DNA of 64,000 nt, from assembly GCA_900768755.1 (NCBI GenBank), contig CAAGDV010000006.1:1-64000 (forward strand). The letters run 5' to 3'. The DNA comes from Lachnospiraceae bacterium (GTDB lineage: Bacteria; Bacillota; Clostridia; Lachnospirales; Lachnospiraceae). Within the stretch, counting starts at the first letter, position 1. Every line of letters begins with the position of its first letter. Shown here one piece after another: positions 1-8,336 of this stretch. The notes beneath the pieces were generated by a model. That model saw only the letters and a program-made list of their open reading frames with translations. It was not told the origin of the DNA and searched no databases. A program made the translations under genes and the position numbers.

Positions 1-1126
1 CTTTTGATGCATTTTCGATTGCAAGTGGGATAAAAAGCATTCCGTTAAAAGTTGTCACGTACCAATCCATCATTTGTACACGATGCAGATTATATTCAAG
101 CATCATAATGCTATCATATTTGTCTTCTTCCTCTTTGGTTCCTTCATAAGAATATGATGACATCAAATCATATCTTCTTTCTAAGTTTCCTATATTAAAA
201 AATTCTGTATCTTCAGATAAATCTATTCCGAGATATTCTTTGCATAAATCTATTATCGAACCTCTATCCTCATCATTTATGCATACTTTCTGTAACTTGA
301 AAAGATTTAATTTAAAAGAGCTAGTAACTGGAGTTAGAATTGAGCTATCATTTCTAATAATAGGAGTAGCATCGCTTGTTTTTTTCTCATCTTCATCATT
401 TGCCTCGTCTTTGCTTTGGAGTTCAGATGGTTCTGTAATTTTGTTACTCCTAATTTGTTCTACCAATTTCAAAGACTCTTCTAAAATTTGTGTTTTATGC
501 TTAACAAAAGATACTGAGTTTGATACTTCAATCGGACAAATCAAATTAGAAACAGCACCATCGACAAAACAACCCAGACGTAAGTCTGAGAATCCTGCTT
601 TAACACGCTTCCCATTTTCCAAAATATTTTCAACAGTATCTTGTATTACACCTTTTATATACCGCTTTACCTCTCCCTTACTTTTTCCGTCTTTTAATGA
701 GAATGGAGTCAATCTTCGACTTGCAATGTCAAAAGGCATGTTCTCTGGTGCACCGTAATCAGAGTTTAAAACACATATTACTCTATCCCAGCCTACAACA
801 TGCGTGGCATACCCTAATTCAAGCATTACGTTAGGATTTGGCATATATTTTATCTTCTTATTTCCATCTTTATCAACTGTCTCATATTGACATACCGCAC
901 TAACATCAGCAATGAAAATATCACAATCGTCAATCTTTGAAAAAATTGTCTGTGCTATGTCCGGTGAACCAAATTCTCCCTTTGTGTCACGGTCAGCTTC
1001 AATATCAACTGTGTCTCGCAATAAACGAACTGCATCTTTGATACTGTCTTGAATTATATTTCTAGTATCACTTCCCGGCAAATCAGATTGCCAAGAATAA
1101 AAAATAGTAATCCGTGAATCACTCAC
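1..1126 (-). CDS. TIR-like nucleotide-binding domain protein, C-terminus beyond window
   Basis: The frame stays open to base 1, so the 3' end is outside the window; 375 codons are visible. The GTG start at 1126 is fixed by an AAGGAGG box 7 bases upstream; the overlapping ATG runs into a stop at once. Residues 8-15 read IFYSWQSD, residues 45-57 DRDTKGEFGSPDI, then a hydrophobic strand IFIADVS and PNPNVMLELGYA near residues 98-109. From memory this layout is that of TIR-like, predicted nucleotide-binding proteins common in bacterial defence islands; the Glu of LELGYA would be the candidate catalytic residue. The C-terminal half has an acidic linker and no domain I recognise. The gene is clearly more AT-rich than rlmD beside it, which suggests acquisition. 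A defence role is inference. Confidence 0.75.
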   Translation of the reverse strand, partial: MSDSRITIFYSWQSDLPGSDTRNIIQDSIKDAVRLLRDTVDIEADRDTKGEFGSPDIAQTIFSKIDDCDIFIADVSAVCQYETVDKDGNKKIKYMPNPNVMLELGYATHVVGWDRVICVLNSDYGAPENMPFDIASRRLTPFSLKDGKSKGEVKRYIKGVIQDTVENILENGKRVKAGFSDLRLGCFVDGAVSNLICPIEVSNSVSFVKHKTQILEESLKLVEQIRSNKITEPSELQSKDEANDEDEKKTSDATPIIRNDSSILTPVTSSFKLNLFKLQKVCINDEDRGSIIDLCKEYLGIDLSEDTEFFNIGNLERRYDLMSSYSYEGTKEEEDKYDSIMMLEYNLHRVQMMDWYVTTFNGMLFIPLAIENASK

Positions 1127-1235
1127 ATTAACGCCTCCTTAACATCTATTCCATCGCCCGAAAATACCCTTAGTATCGAGTTGCCGGATTGGTTGTCATC
1201 CCTTTCCGTTTTTCAAAAATCATCCCAAAATACCT

Positions 1236-1359
1236 GACATCTAATCCACTGTCTCAAATCGCGACATCTAATCCGAGGTTACAACCACACACACATTTTC
1301 GCAGTAGATATGTTTCCATATAATAAAACCGAGCCTTTTCAGGAGTTAGGCATCTAATC
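1236..1359. repeat. Short direct repeats of a CATCTAATC word
   Basis: GACATCTAATCC occurs at 1236-1247 and again at 1263-1274, exactly 27 bases apart. A shorter copy, CATCTAATC, lies at 1351-1359, and a looser one (ACATCTATTCC) near 1143. Spaced repeats of this kind resemble the multiple terminal repeats of IS21-type elements. No transposase is present, so this could be a scar or chance. The rest of 1127-1401 holds the rlmD terminator and nothing else I can recognise. Confidence 0.35.
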
Positions 1360-1380
1360 TAAACTTCCGAAAAAGCCCGG
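1325..1380 (-). terminator. Probable terminator of the rlmD operon
   Basis: On the minus strand, CCGGGCTTTTTC (1380-1369) pairs imperfectly with GAAAAGGCTCGG (1340-1329), followed by TTTT. It starts 22 bases past the rlmD stop. The loop is long (28 bases), so the call is moderate. Confidence 0.5.
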
Positions 1381-1401
1381 AAATACGCCACTTTCTGGCA
1401 C

Positions 1402-2790
1402 TTATTTATCTTTTCTTGACATCAATACTACCGTCTCCACATGTCCGCTGTGCCCGAACTGGTCCACGCCCTGCAGTTTCATAACCCGATAGCCGCCTTC
1501 GCCCAGGTATTTTAGGTCGCGGGCGAGGGTCGCCGAGTCACAGCTCACATAGACAAGTTTCGAGGGCGAGATTGCGAGGATTGTGTCCAAAAGAGCGGTG
1601 TCACACCCCTTTCTGGGCGGGTCAACCACGATTACGTCCGCTTTGACGCCCTCGGCGGTATGTTTACGGGGGAGAATTTCCTCCGACTTGCCCACATAGA
1701 ATTCCGCGTTGGCGATACCGTTAAGGCGGGCGTTGATTTTGGCGTCTTCGATTGCCTGGGGGACGATTTCAACGCCGTATACTTTGGCTGCGCGGCGGGC
1801 AAGGAACAGCGAAATTGTTCCGATGCCGCAGTACAGGTCCCACACAGTTTCGGTGCCGGTGAGGCCTGCGTAGTCGAGGGCAAGCCGGTAGAGCTTGCGG
1901 GTCTGTACGGGATTCACCTGGTAAAATGACAGCGGAGATATGCGATACTGCACATCCTCGATATAGTCCGTTATATATTCGCGGCCCCAGAGGAGACGGC
2001 ATTCATCGCCGAGGATGACGTTGGTATCTGAGGTGTTGTAATTGAGCATGATGCTTGAAATTTTTCTGTCACGCGAAAAAGTCAGTGCCGTGAGGCTTTT
2101 AACAAGTTCATCCTCATGGGGGAGTTTATGTCCGTTGATTACAGGGCATACCATGATCTCGCCTGTTTGGAAGCCCTCGCGAATCAGGATGTGTCGGATA
2201 AGACCGGTCTTTTCAGAAGAATTCTCATCATAAGGCTGAACCTTGTACTTTAACATGTAGTCGCGGATTGCTGCAAGAATTGTTGCATTAGCGTCCGAAC
2301 CGATGAGACAGTCGGAGCAGGGAATGACTGAATGGGTGTGCCCCGCGTAAAATCCCATCACGATATTGCCCTCCTTATCCCGCGAAACAGGGTACTGGGC
2401 TTTGTTTCTGTAGCGGAATGGCTCGTCCATTCCGAGGACGGGCGGTACGTCGATGTAATCGATTCCGCCGATTTTGCGGAGATTGTTGCGGATTATGTTC
2501 CGCTTAAATTCAAGCTGCCTCTCATAAGACAGCGCCATGAGTGTGCAGCCGCCGCATTTGCCCGCGATGGGGCAGGGCGGGGTCACGCGGTCCTCTGAAG
2601 GAGTCAGTATCTCCATCAAGCGTCCGTAGCCGTAGTTTTTTTTCGTTTTAATCACCCGCACAATTGCCCGGTCTCCGACAAGTGCGTTTTTTACAAAAAG
2701 AGCGTAGCCATCTATCCTGCATACGCCCTCTCCGTTCATTGTCATATCTTCAATTACCACTTCATAATCTTTGTTTTTGATAATGTCCAT
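1402..2790 (-). CDS. rlmD: 23S rRNA (uracil-C5) methyltransferase, RlmD/RlmCD type
   Basis: This 462-residue protein belongs to the TrmA/RumA family of SAM-dependent RNA m5U methyltransferases, which act on 23S rRNA (U1939, and also U747 in the Firmicutes RlmCD form). An N-terminal TRAM domain (about 1-62) is followed by iron-sulfur cysteines in CPIAGKCGGC and VIPCSDC. The SAM loop is DLYCGIGTISLF, the catalytic acid lies in VVDPPRKGC and the nucleophile in VYVSCDSATLARD. Length and motifs are complete. It starts 4 bases after the yhaM stop and probably shares its transcript. Which uracils it modifies cannot be read from sequence. Confidence 0.92.
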   Translation of the reverse strand: MDIIKNKDYEVVIEDMTMNGEGVCRIDGYALFVKNALVGDRAIVRVIKTKKNYGYGRLMEILTPSEDRVTPPCPIAGKCGGCTLMALSYERQLEFKRNIIRNNLRKIGGIDYIDVPPVLGMDEPFRYRNKAQYPVSRDKEGNIVMGFYAGHTHSVIPCSDCLIGSDANATILAAIRDYMLKYKVQPYDENSSEKTGLIRHILIREGFQTGEIMVCPVINGHKLPHEDELVKSLTALTFSRDRKISSIMLNYNTSDTNVILGDECRLLWGREYITDYIEDVQYRISPLSFYQVNPVQTRKLYRLALDYAGLTGTETVWDLYCGIGTISLFLARRAAKVYGVEIVPQAIEDAKINARLNGIANAEFYVGKSEEILPRKHTAEGVKADVIVVDPPRKGCDTALLDTILAISPSKLVYVSCDSATLARDLKYLGEGGYRVMKLQGVDQFGHSGHVETVVLMSRKDK

Positions 2791-2794
2791 TATT

Positions 2795-3745
2795 CTATCC
2801 CAAGGTCTTTCTGATATTTGAGTCCAGCATTTTGTTGAATCCGAGCCATGCTCCGTCAGTTGTCCCCGGCGCGCTCACCGCTTCCCTGAAGGTCTCAAGC
2901 TTTGCGTCCATATCGTCCGCATAGTGAAGCGCTATTGCCTCCGCAAGCGCCGGTGTTTTGGGCGAGCCGTACTCCATTTTGCCGTGATGCGCAAGGATGC
3001 AGTGCTTCAGTTCGCGCTCGAGCACGGGAGGGAAGTTCTCAATCTCCCTTGCGGTTCTGTCGATTATCTCGCAGCCGATGACGATATGCCCCAGAAGCTG
3101 GCCCTCGTCGGTATAATCGTTCTCCGGGAAATCCGATATCTCGTATACTTTTCCGACATCATGAAAAACCGCCGCCGTAACAAGGAGGTCCCGGTTAAGG
3201 AAATCGTAATGGTTGGCATAATCCACGCAAAGCTTTGTTACGCTTAATGTGTGCTCAAGCAATCCCCCCACAAACCCGTGATGAACGGACTTAGCTGCCG
3301 AATGTTTCTTAAAAGCCTTGATAAAGCCCTGGTCGTTGACAAAAAATCTCCTTGCGAGTTCCAGAAGATACGGATTGTGCACATTTGCCTTTATGCAGCC
3401 CGTAAGCTCGGCGTACATTGCTTCAATGTCATAACGTGAGCAGGGAAGGTAATCGCTCTCCGAATATGTGCCTTCCTCTGCCTTTCTGACTTCCTTTATG
3501 CTCAGCTGAAGTGATCCGTTGTACGACGTGACCTCCGCCTTGATGTCTATGTAATCAAGCGCTTCAAACTCTCTTATCGCCGATGAGCCGAGGTCCCATA
3601 TTTTGCCGTCTATCGTTCCTGTTCGGTCCTGCAAAACAACGCTTCCGTATTCCTTACCGTTTTTGGCAGTTCCCGTGGTGTATTTTTTACAAAAATACAC
3701 TCCCATAACTCTTTCAGTTTCGCGAAATGTCTCAATAAATCTCAT
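2795..3745 (-). CDS. yhaM: 3'-5' exoribonuclease YhaM family
   Basis: This 316-residue protein has an OB-fold nucleic-acid-binding domain at the N-terminus (GSVVLQDRTGTIDGKIWDL, about 34-52) and an HD metal-dependent hydrolase domain (about 155-285). HHGFVGGLLEHTLSV and FHDVGK supply the metal ligands. YhaM trims RNA and single-stranded DNA from the 3' end. Length is normal for the family. AGGAAA precedes the ATG. It sits between an HtrA-like gene and rlmD, all on the minus strand with short gaps, probably one operon. Confidence 0.9.
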   Translation of the reverse strand: MRFIETFRETERVMGVYFCKKYTTGTAKNGKEYGSVVLQDRTGTIDGKIWDLGSSAIREFEALDYIDIKAEVTSYNGSLQLSIKEVRKAEEGTYSESDYLPCSRYDIEAMYAELTGCIKANVHNPYLLELARRFFVNDQGFIKAFKKHSAAKSVHHGFVGGLLEHTLSVTKLCVDYANHYDFLNRDLLVTAAVFHDVGKVYEISDFPENDYTDEGQLLGHIVIGCEIIDRTAREIENFPPVLERELKHCILAHHGKMEYGSPKTPALAEAIALHYADDMDAKLETFREAVSAPGTTDGAWLGFNKMLDSNIRKTLG

Positions 3746-3782
3746 AAATAACCGTTTCCTGTTCTGTCTGAATTATCTTCTC

Positions 3783-5105
3783 CTATTGTACACCCAAAAC
3801 CACACTGAATACAATCTCTTTGTAAGAATCTCTGCCTTTTCGTTTTACGGTCACGGTCACGGATTCGCCCGGAGTCTGCACAGCAAGTACCTCCATCATG
3901 TCCGGAACGCTCTTCATGGTCTTTTTGGCAATTTTAACAATCACATCTCCGGTCTGAATTCCGACCGAGTAAGCCGGTGAGCCTACTTCAACCGCAGATA
4001 CATATATTCCTTCGGGAATTCCGTAACGCTCCAAAAGCTCGGCGGTCACACTCTGTCCCTGTATGCCGAAATATACTATCGGCTGGGCGTTTATCACGGT
4101 CTCAATCCGCTTCTTTATCGCAGACATGCTGTACGCGTTGATGCAGCCGTTGTTGCAGCTGTCTGTAATCACTCCCACAATCTCGCCCTTTAGATTGTAG
4201 ATTACGCCCGAGCCTTCATCCGGCGCAACTATGTCAGTGTTAATCACCTCAAACTGTGCATCGGTTCCCGAAACCGTACTTCCTGTTTTGACAACCATTC
4301 CGTATCCCACGGCACCGGATATTCCGAATATCCTTCCGGATGCAAGAATCGGGTCTCCCACCGCCATAAGGGCAGAGTCTCCGAATTTGGCAACACTGAC
4401 CCGGGTGCTGCTTGACAGCGGCGCTGATATCACAGCGATTCCCAAAACCGAATCCCCGGCGACAAAGGTTCCGTCAACCACGGTGCGGTCGTTATAGGTA
4501 ACCTTAATCTCTGACGTCTCATCAAAATCAGAGTGCGACGTGAGAATGTAATAGGATTCCGTATCCTGTGCAACAATCACGCCAAAATATTCCATCTCGC
4601 TCTGATACAGCCCGCTTAACGGGTCGTTTGAAGAGGTTGAAATGATAAGGCTGACGTGGGACTTCTGAATCTCCGCCGCTACTTTTTTGAGCCTGTCGTG
4701 AACCTCTGAAAGCTTGTCCGGCTGTTCCGGTTTGGTATCCGGCTCCTGTGTCGGCGGCTCGTCCGTCACTTCTTCCGTAGACTCCCCGCCCTCCGTCGGA
4801 GAAAGGGTAACCGGGTCCTTTGAATCCGTCTCCGGCTCTTGTGTGGAAGTCACACTCTCATCCGGCGAGGTTGAAGGGCCCACCACCAGCGACGGTCTGG
4901 TCTCATCGTTAAATCCCGGCAAAAAACTGATGCCTGCCCTGTATGTAATTATCATTATCAGTCCCGCAACAAGTCCGAACACAACCGCTGATGCCAGCAC
5001 GAACAGCATCTTCTTAAATACGCGTTTTATTTTTTTGCCCTTCCCCGGCACAATATGTTCGGTGTACAGATTGTACTTCTCGTCTTCTGAATTATTATCC
5101 GGCAT
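3783..5105 (-). CDS. Membrane-anchored HtrA-like protein with PDZ domain, probably degenerate
   Basis: The start is placed at 5105, giving 440 residues (MPDNNSEDEKYNL), because GAGG lies 8 bases upstream; a longer frame to 5174 adds an unlikely leader. One membrane segment (about residues 35-55) is followed by a Thr/Ser/Pro/Glu-rich linker, a trypsin-like fold and a C-terminal PDZ domain (VGSPAYSVGIQTGDVIVKI). The expected GNSGG reads DEGSGV, so a serine is kept. The catalytic Asp position (normally DLAV) reads LGIAV, and the His lies one residue off in ILTSHSDF. The protein may therefore be a non-catalytic PDZ/HtrA-like sensor or scaffold outside the membrane. It is divergent from mutS2. Confidence 0.82.
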   Translation of the reverse strand: MPDNNSEDEKYNLYTEHIVPGKGKKIKRVFKKMLFVLASAVVFGLVAGLIMIITYRAGISFLPGFNDETRPSLVVGPSTSPDESVTSTQEPETDSKDPVTLSPTEGGESTEEVTDEPPTQEPDTKPEQPDKLSEVHDRLKKVAAEIQKSHVSLIISTSSNDPLSGLYQSEMEYFGVIVAQDTESYYILTSHSDFDETSEIKVTYNDRTVVDGTFVAGDSVLGIAVISAPLSSSTRVSVAKFGDSALMAVGDPILASGRIFGISGAVGYGMVVKTGSTVSGTDAQFEVINTDIVAPDEGSGVIYNLKGEIVGVITDSCNNGCINAYSMSAIKKRIETVINAQPIVYFGIQGQSVTAELLERYGIPEGIYVSAVEVGSPAYSVGIQTGDVIVKIAKKTMKSVPDMMEVLAVQTPGESVTVTVKRKGRDSYKEIVFSVVLGVQ

Positions 5106-5196
5106 AAAAATTACCTCGTAAAAAATAGTCAATACATGTGATGTTAACAAAAAAATGTGAACAATCTGTGACATATATGTAAATTACAATGGATTA

Positions 5197-5225
5197 TTGC
5201 ACTTTTTTGCTATTTAATGTATTAT
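5197..5225 (+). promoter_or_regulatory. Candidate promoter of mutS2
   Basis: TTGCAC (5197-5202) and TATTAT (5220-5225) are 17 bases apart. Transcription would begin about base 5232, which is the A of the favoured mutS2 ATG, so the message would be leaderless. No Shine-Dalgarno sequence precedes that ATG, in agreement. The rest of 5106-5231 is AT-rich with no other clear site. Confidence 0.55.
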
Positions 5226-5231
5226 TTAGCT

Positions 5232-7607
5232 ATGAACGAAAAAGCTATTAGAATACTGGAATTTAACAAAATAAAGGCGAGGCTTACCGAGTGTGCCCAC
5301 TCAGAACCGGGGCGCATTTTGTGCGAGGCTTTGCTTCCGTCTGCAGATATTGACACCATAAACGAAGCGCTCAACAACACAAGCGATGCGGAATCAAGAA
5401 TTTTCGCAAAGGGGAGATTAAGTTTTCGCGGACTCAAAGATGTCCGCCCGTACACCCGCACGCTTTTGGTCGGAAGCACTCTGGGAATGAGCGAGCTTTT
5501 GGACATAAGCGCTCTTTTAAAAATATCGGCAGGCGCCGCAAGCTATGCGGGCGGAGCAGATGACGCAAAGAAGGATTCGCTGTCCGATTTTTTTTCACAG
5601 CTTGTGACCCTTCCCGATATCAAAAGAGAGATTGACCGTTGCATTATATCCGAGGATGAGATAGCCGACGACGCGAGTCCCGAGTTAAAGAGCATCCGAC
5701 GGCAGCAAAGAAACGCCGCCGAGCGAATCAAGGGCGAGCTGAACCGTATGCTCGCGGGAAGCGAACGCTCATACCTTCAGGAAGCAGTCATAACTTCAAG
5801 GGAGGGTCGCTACTGTCTGCCCGTGAAGGCAGAATACCGCTCCCAGGTTCCCGGGATGATTCACGACCAGTCGAAGGCCGGCTCGACATATTTTATCGAG
5901 CCGATGTCAGTCGTAAAGCTCAACAACGAGATTCGCGAGCTTGAATTGAGGGAGGTTGAGGAAATCAACCGGATTCTTGCGACGCTTTCCGCCATGTGCG
6001 GCAATTATACGGCTGAGCTTGAGCACAATTATTCCGTCCTTGCCGAACTGGATTTTATTTTTGCCAAAGCGGCCCTGTCCATTGAGTACAAAGGCAGCCG
6101 CCCCGCAATGAACACGGACCGCCGCATCAATATTAAAAAGGGGCGTCATCCGTTAATTGACCCCAAAAAGGTTGTGCCCGTGGATATCTACATCGGTGAC
6201 GATTTTAACCAGCTTATAATCACGGGACCCAATACGGGCGGCAAAACGGTTACGCTTAAGACCGTGGGGCTTTTTTGCCTCATGGCGCAGTCGGGACTTC
6301 ATATTCCTGCGTTAGAGAACTCTTCGCTCACCGTGTTCGATGAGATTTTTGCCGATATCGGAGATGAGCAGAGCATTGAGCAGAGCCTTTCGACTTTCTC
6401 ATCACACATGAAAAACATCGTAAACATTGTGGAGAAGGCCGACATGGATTCGCTGGTGCTCTTTGATGAACTTTGTGCGGGAACCGACCCTACGGAGGGC
6501 GCTGCGCTCGCAATCTCAATTCTTACCGGTCTTCACAAGCTGGGTGTAACCACCGTTGCAACCACGCATTACAGCGAGCTGAAGGTTTATGCACTTTCAA
6601 GCGACGGCGTGGAGAATGCATGCTGCGAATTTGATGTTGCAACGCTCGCACCCACATATCGTCTGCTTATAGGAATTCCCGGCAAAAGTAATGCTTTTGC
6701 GATTGCCGGCAAACTCGGGCTTCCGGAATATATAATCGAGGATGCCGCCAGGATGATGGGCACGCAGGACAAAGCTTTTGAGGACGTTATTGCCGACCTT
6801 GAGAAGAAGCGCGTTGCCATCGAAAAAGCGCAACTCGACGCCGAGCAGTATAAGAAAGAGGCTGAACTTCTTAAGAATCAGCTTGAACTCCAGAATGAGA
6901 AGCTCCGTTCCCGGACCGACGCCATTCTTGAGAAAGCAAGGGCTCAGGCCGCCGATATTTTAAGAGACGCCAAGGATACTGCCGACGAGACCATCCGCGA
7001 CATGAACCGCGCCGGCGCCATGGGACTTACAATGACGGAGCTTGAAAATAAACGTCAGGCTGTTAAGAAAAAACTTGATAAGGTTGAAGCGAAGAGAAGC
7101 ATAAAGTCATCCGCGCCTAAGAAACAATATGAAGCCGGTGATTTTCACATAGGCACCAGGGTTCATGTACACAGCATGGGACTTGACGGAACGGTTCACA
7201 CCCTTCCTAATGCAAAAGGCGAGCTTACGGTTACAATGGGTATTCTCCATTCCACCGTTAACATCAAGGACCTTGAGATTTTGTCTGAACCCACCGGCTC
7301 GGATGAACTTAAGGACAAAACCACGGGAATAGGAAAGCTTCGTATGTCCAAAACAGCATCCATCTCTCCCGAGATTAATCTTATCGGAATGACGCAGGAC
7401 GAGGCCTTAATGGCATTGGACAAATATCTTGACGATGCGTACCTTTCCCATATTTCGCCCGTCAGGGTGGTTCACGGAAAGGGCTCCGGTGCCCTCCGCA
7501 ATGCCGTCCACGGCTACTTAAGACGCCAGAAGCATGTGAAGAGTTTCCGCCTCGGAAGCTTTGGCGAAGGTGATTACGGCGTTACAATCGTTGAATTTAA
7601 GGAATAA
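5232..7607 (+). CDS. mutS2: MutS2 ATPase (ribosome-collision rescue / endonuclease MutS2)
   Basis: I chose the ATG at 5232 (MNEKAIRILEFNKIKARL, 791 residues) because family members begin with this sequence; an ATG five codons earlier has neither homology nor a ribosome site. The core and lever helices are followed by the ABC-type ATPase: Walker A GPNTGGKT near residue 332, Walker B LVLFDELCAGTDP. A coiled coil (about 520-635) leads to a KOW-like segment and a C-terminal Smr domain with VVHGKGSGALR. The usual Smr LDLR motif reads INLIG here. Bacillus MutS2 splits collided ribosomes and is linked to recombination control; which role applies here is unknown. Confidence 0.93.
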   Translation: MNEKAIRILEFNKIKARLTECAHSEPGRILCEALLPSADIDTINEALNNTSDAESRIFAKGRLSFRGLKDVRPYTRTLLVGSTLGMSELLDISALLKISAGAASYAGGADDAKKDSLSDFFSQLVTLPDIKREIDRCIISEDEIADDASPELKSIRRQQRNAAERIKGELNRMLAGSERSYLQEAVITSREGRYCLPVKAEYRSQVPGMIHDQSKAGSTYFIEPMSVVKLNNEIRELELREVEEINRILATLSAMCGNYTAELEHNYSVLAELDFIFAKAALSIEYKGSRPAMNTDRRINIKKGRHPLIDPKKVVPVDIYIGDDFNQLIITGPNTGGKTVTLKTVGLFCLMAQSGLHIPALENSSLTVFDEIFADIGDEQSIEQSLSTFSSHMKNIVNIVEKADMDSLVLFDELCAGTDPTEGAALAISILTGLHKLGVTTVATTHYSELKVYALSSDGVENACCEFDVATLAPTYRLLIGIPGKSNAFAIAGKLGLPEYIIEDAARMMGTQDKAFEDVIADLEKKRVAIEKAQLDAEQYKKEAELLKNQLELQNEKLRSRTDAILEKARAQAADILRDAKDTADETIRDMNRAGAMGLTMTELENKRQAVKKKLDKVEAKRSIKSSAPKKQYEAGDFHIGTRVHVHSMGLDGTVHTLPNAKGELTVTMGILHSTVNIKDLEILSEPTGSDELKDKTTGIGKLRMSKTASISPEINLIGMTQDEALMALDKYLDDAYLSHISPVRVVHGKGSGALRNAVHGYLRRQKHVKSFRLGSFGEGDYGVTIVEFKE

Positions 7608-7620
7608 TGGAGGTTTTTTC

Positions 7621-8334
7621 ATGGCTAACAAACAACGTATTCTCATCGTTGATGATGATGAGAACATAGCAGAGTTGATTTCACTGTATCTGGCAAAAGA
7701 ATGCTATGAGACAATGCTTGTCCACGACGGCGAAGATGCTTTAGTGGCATTTCGCTCTTTTTCCCCTAATCTTATACTGTTAGACCTTATGCTTCCCGGA
7801 ATGGACGGCTATCAGGTGTGCCGCGAGATTAGAAAGGACAGCACCGTCCCGATTATAATGCTCTCCGCAAAAGGCGAGATTTTTGACAAGGTACTCGGTC
7901 TTGAGCTTGGCGCTGACGACTATATGATTAAACCTTTTGACTCCAAGGAGCTTGTCGCCAGGGTCAAAGCCGTTCTGCGCCGCTACCAGAGTGCCCCCGC
8001 AGTACCCGCCGAGCCTGCTTTGCAGGGCGAGTATGTGGAATATCCCGACCTTACAATCAACCTAACCAATTATTCTGTTGTGTATTACGGCGAGAACGTG
8101 GATATGCCGCCAAAGGAGCTGGAGCTTTTGTATTTTCTTGCTTCATCGCCCAATCAGGTATTTACCAGAGAACAGCTTTTGGATCACATCTGGGGTTATG
8201 AATACATCGGTGACACACGTACCGTTGACGTTCACATAAAAAGAATCCGCGAAAAAATCCATGACCACGAGGCGTGGAGCATCGGAACCGTATGGGGCAT
8301 AGGATACAAATTCGAGACGCATAAAACGAGGTAG
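7621..8334 (+). CDS. OmpR/PhoB-family response regulator
   Basis: This 237-residue protein starts at 7621, 6 bases after GGAGG; a longer frame overlapping mutS2 is rejected. The receiver domain (1-120) has the acidic pair in LIVDDDEN, the phospho-acceptor Asp55 in LILLDLMLPGMDG and the conserved Lys in MIKPF. A winged-helix DNA-binding domain follows (about 140-235) with DTRTVDVHIKRIREKI. It lies 13 bases after mutS2 and 2 bases before its partner kinase. The signal and targets are unknown. Confidence 0.95.
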   Translation: MANKQRILIVDDDENIAELISLYLAKECYETMLVHDGEDALVAFRSFSPNLILLDLMLPGMDGYQVCREIRKDSTVPIIMLSAKGEIFDKVLGLELGADDYMIKPFDSKELVARVKAVLRRYQSAPAVPAEPALQGEYVEYPDLTINLTNYSVVYYGENVDMPPKELELLYFLASSPNQVFTREQLLDHIWGYEYIGDTRTVDVHIKRIREKIHDHEAWSIGTVWGIGYKFETHKTR

Positions 8335-8336
8335 CA

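Noticed and set aside
240..758. Forward 172-residue ORF
   Set aside because: It lies antisense to the TIR-like gene, whose minus-strand frame has recognisable motifs, a ribosome site and runs over 1.1 kb.
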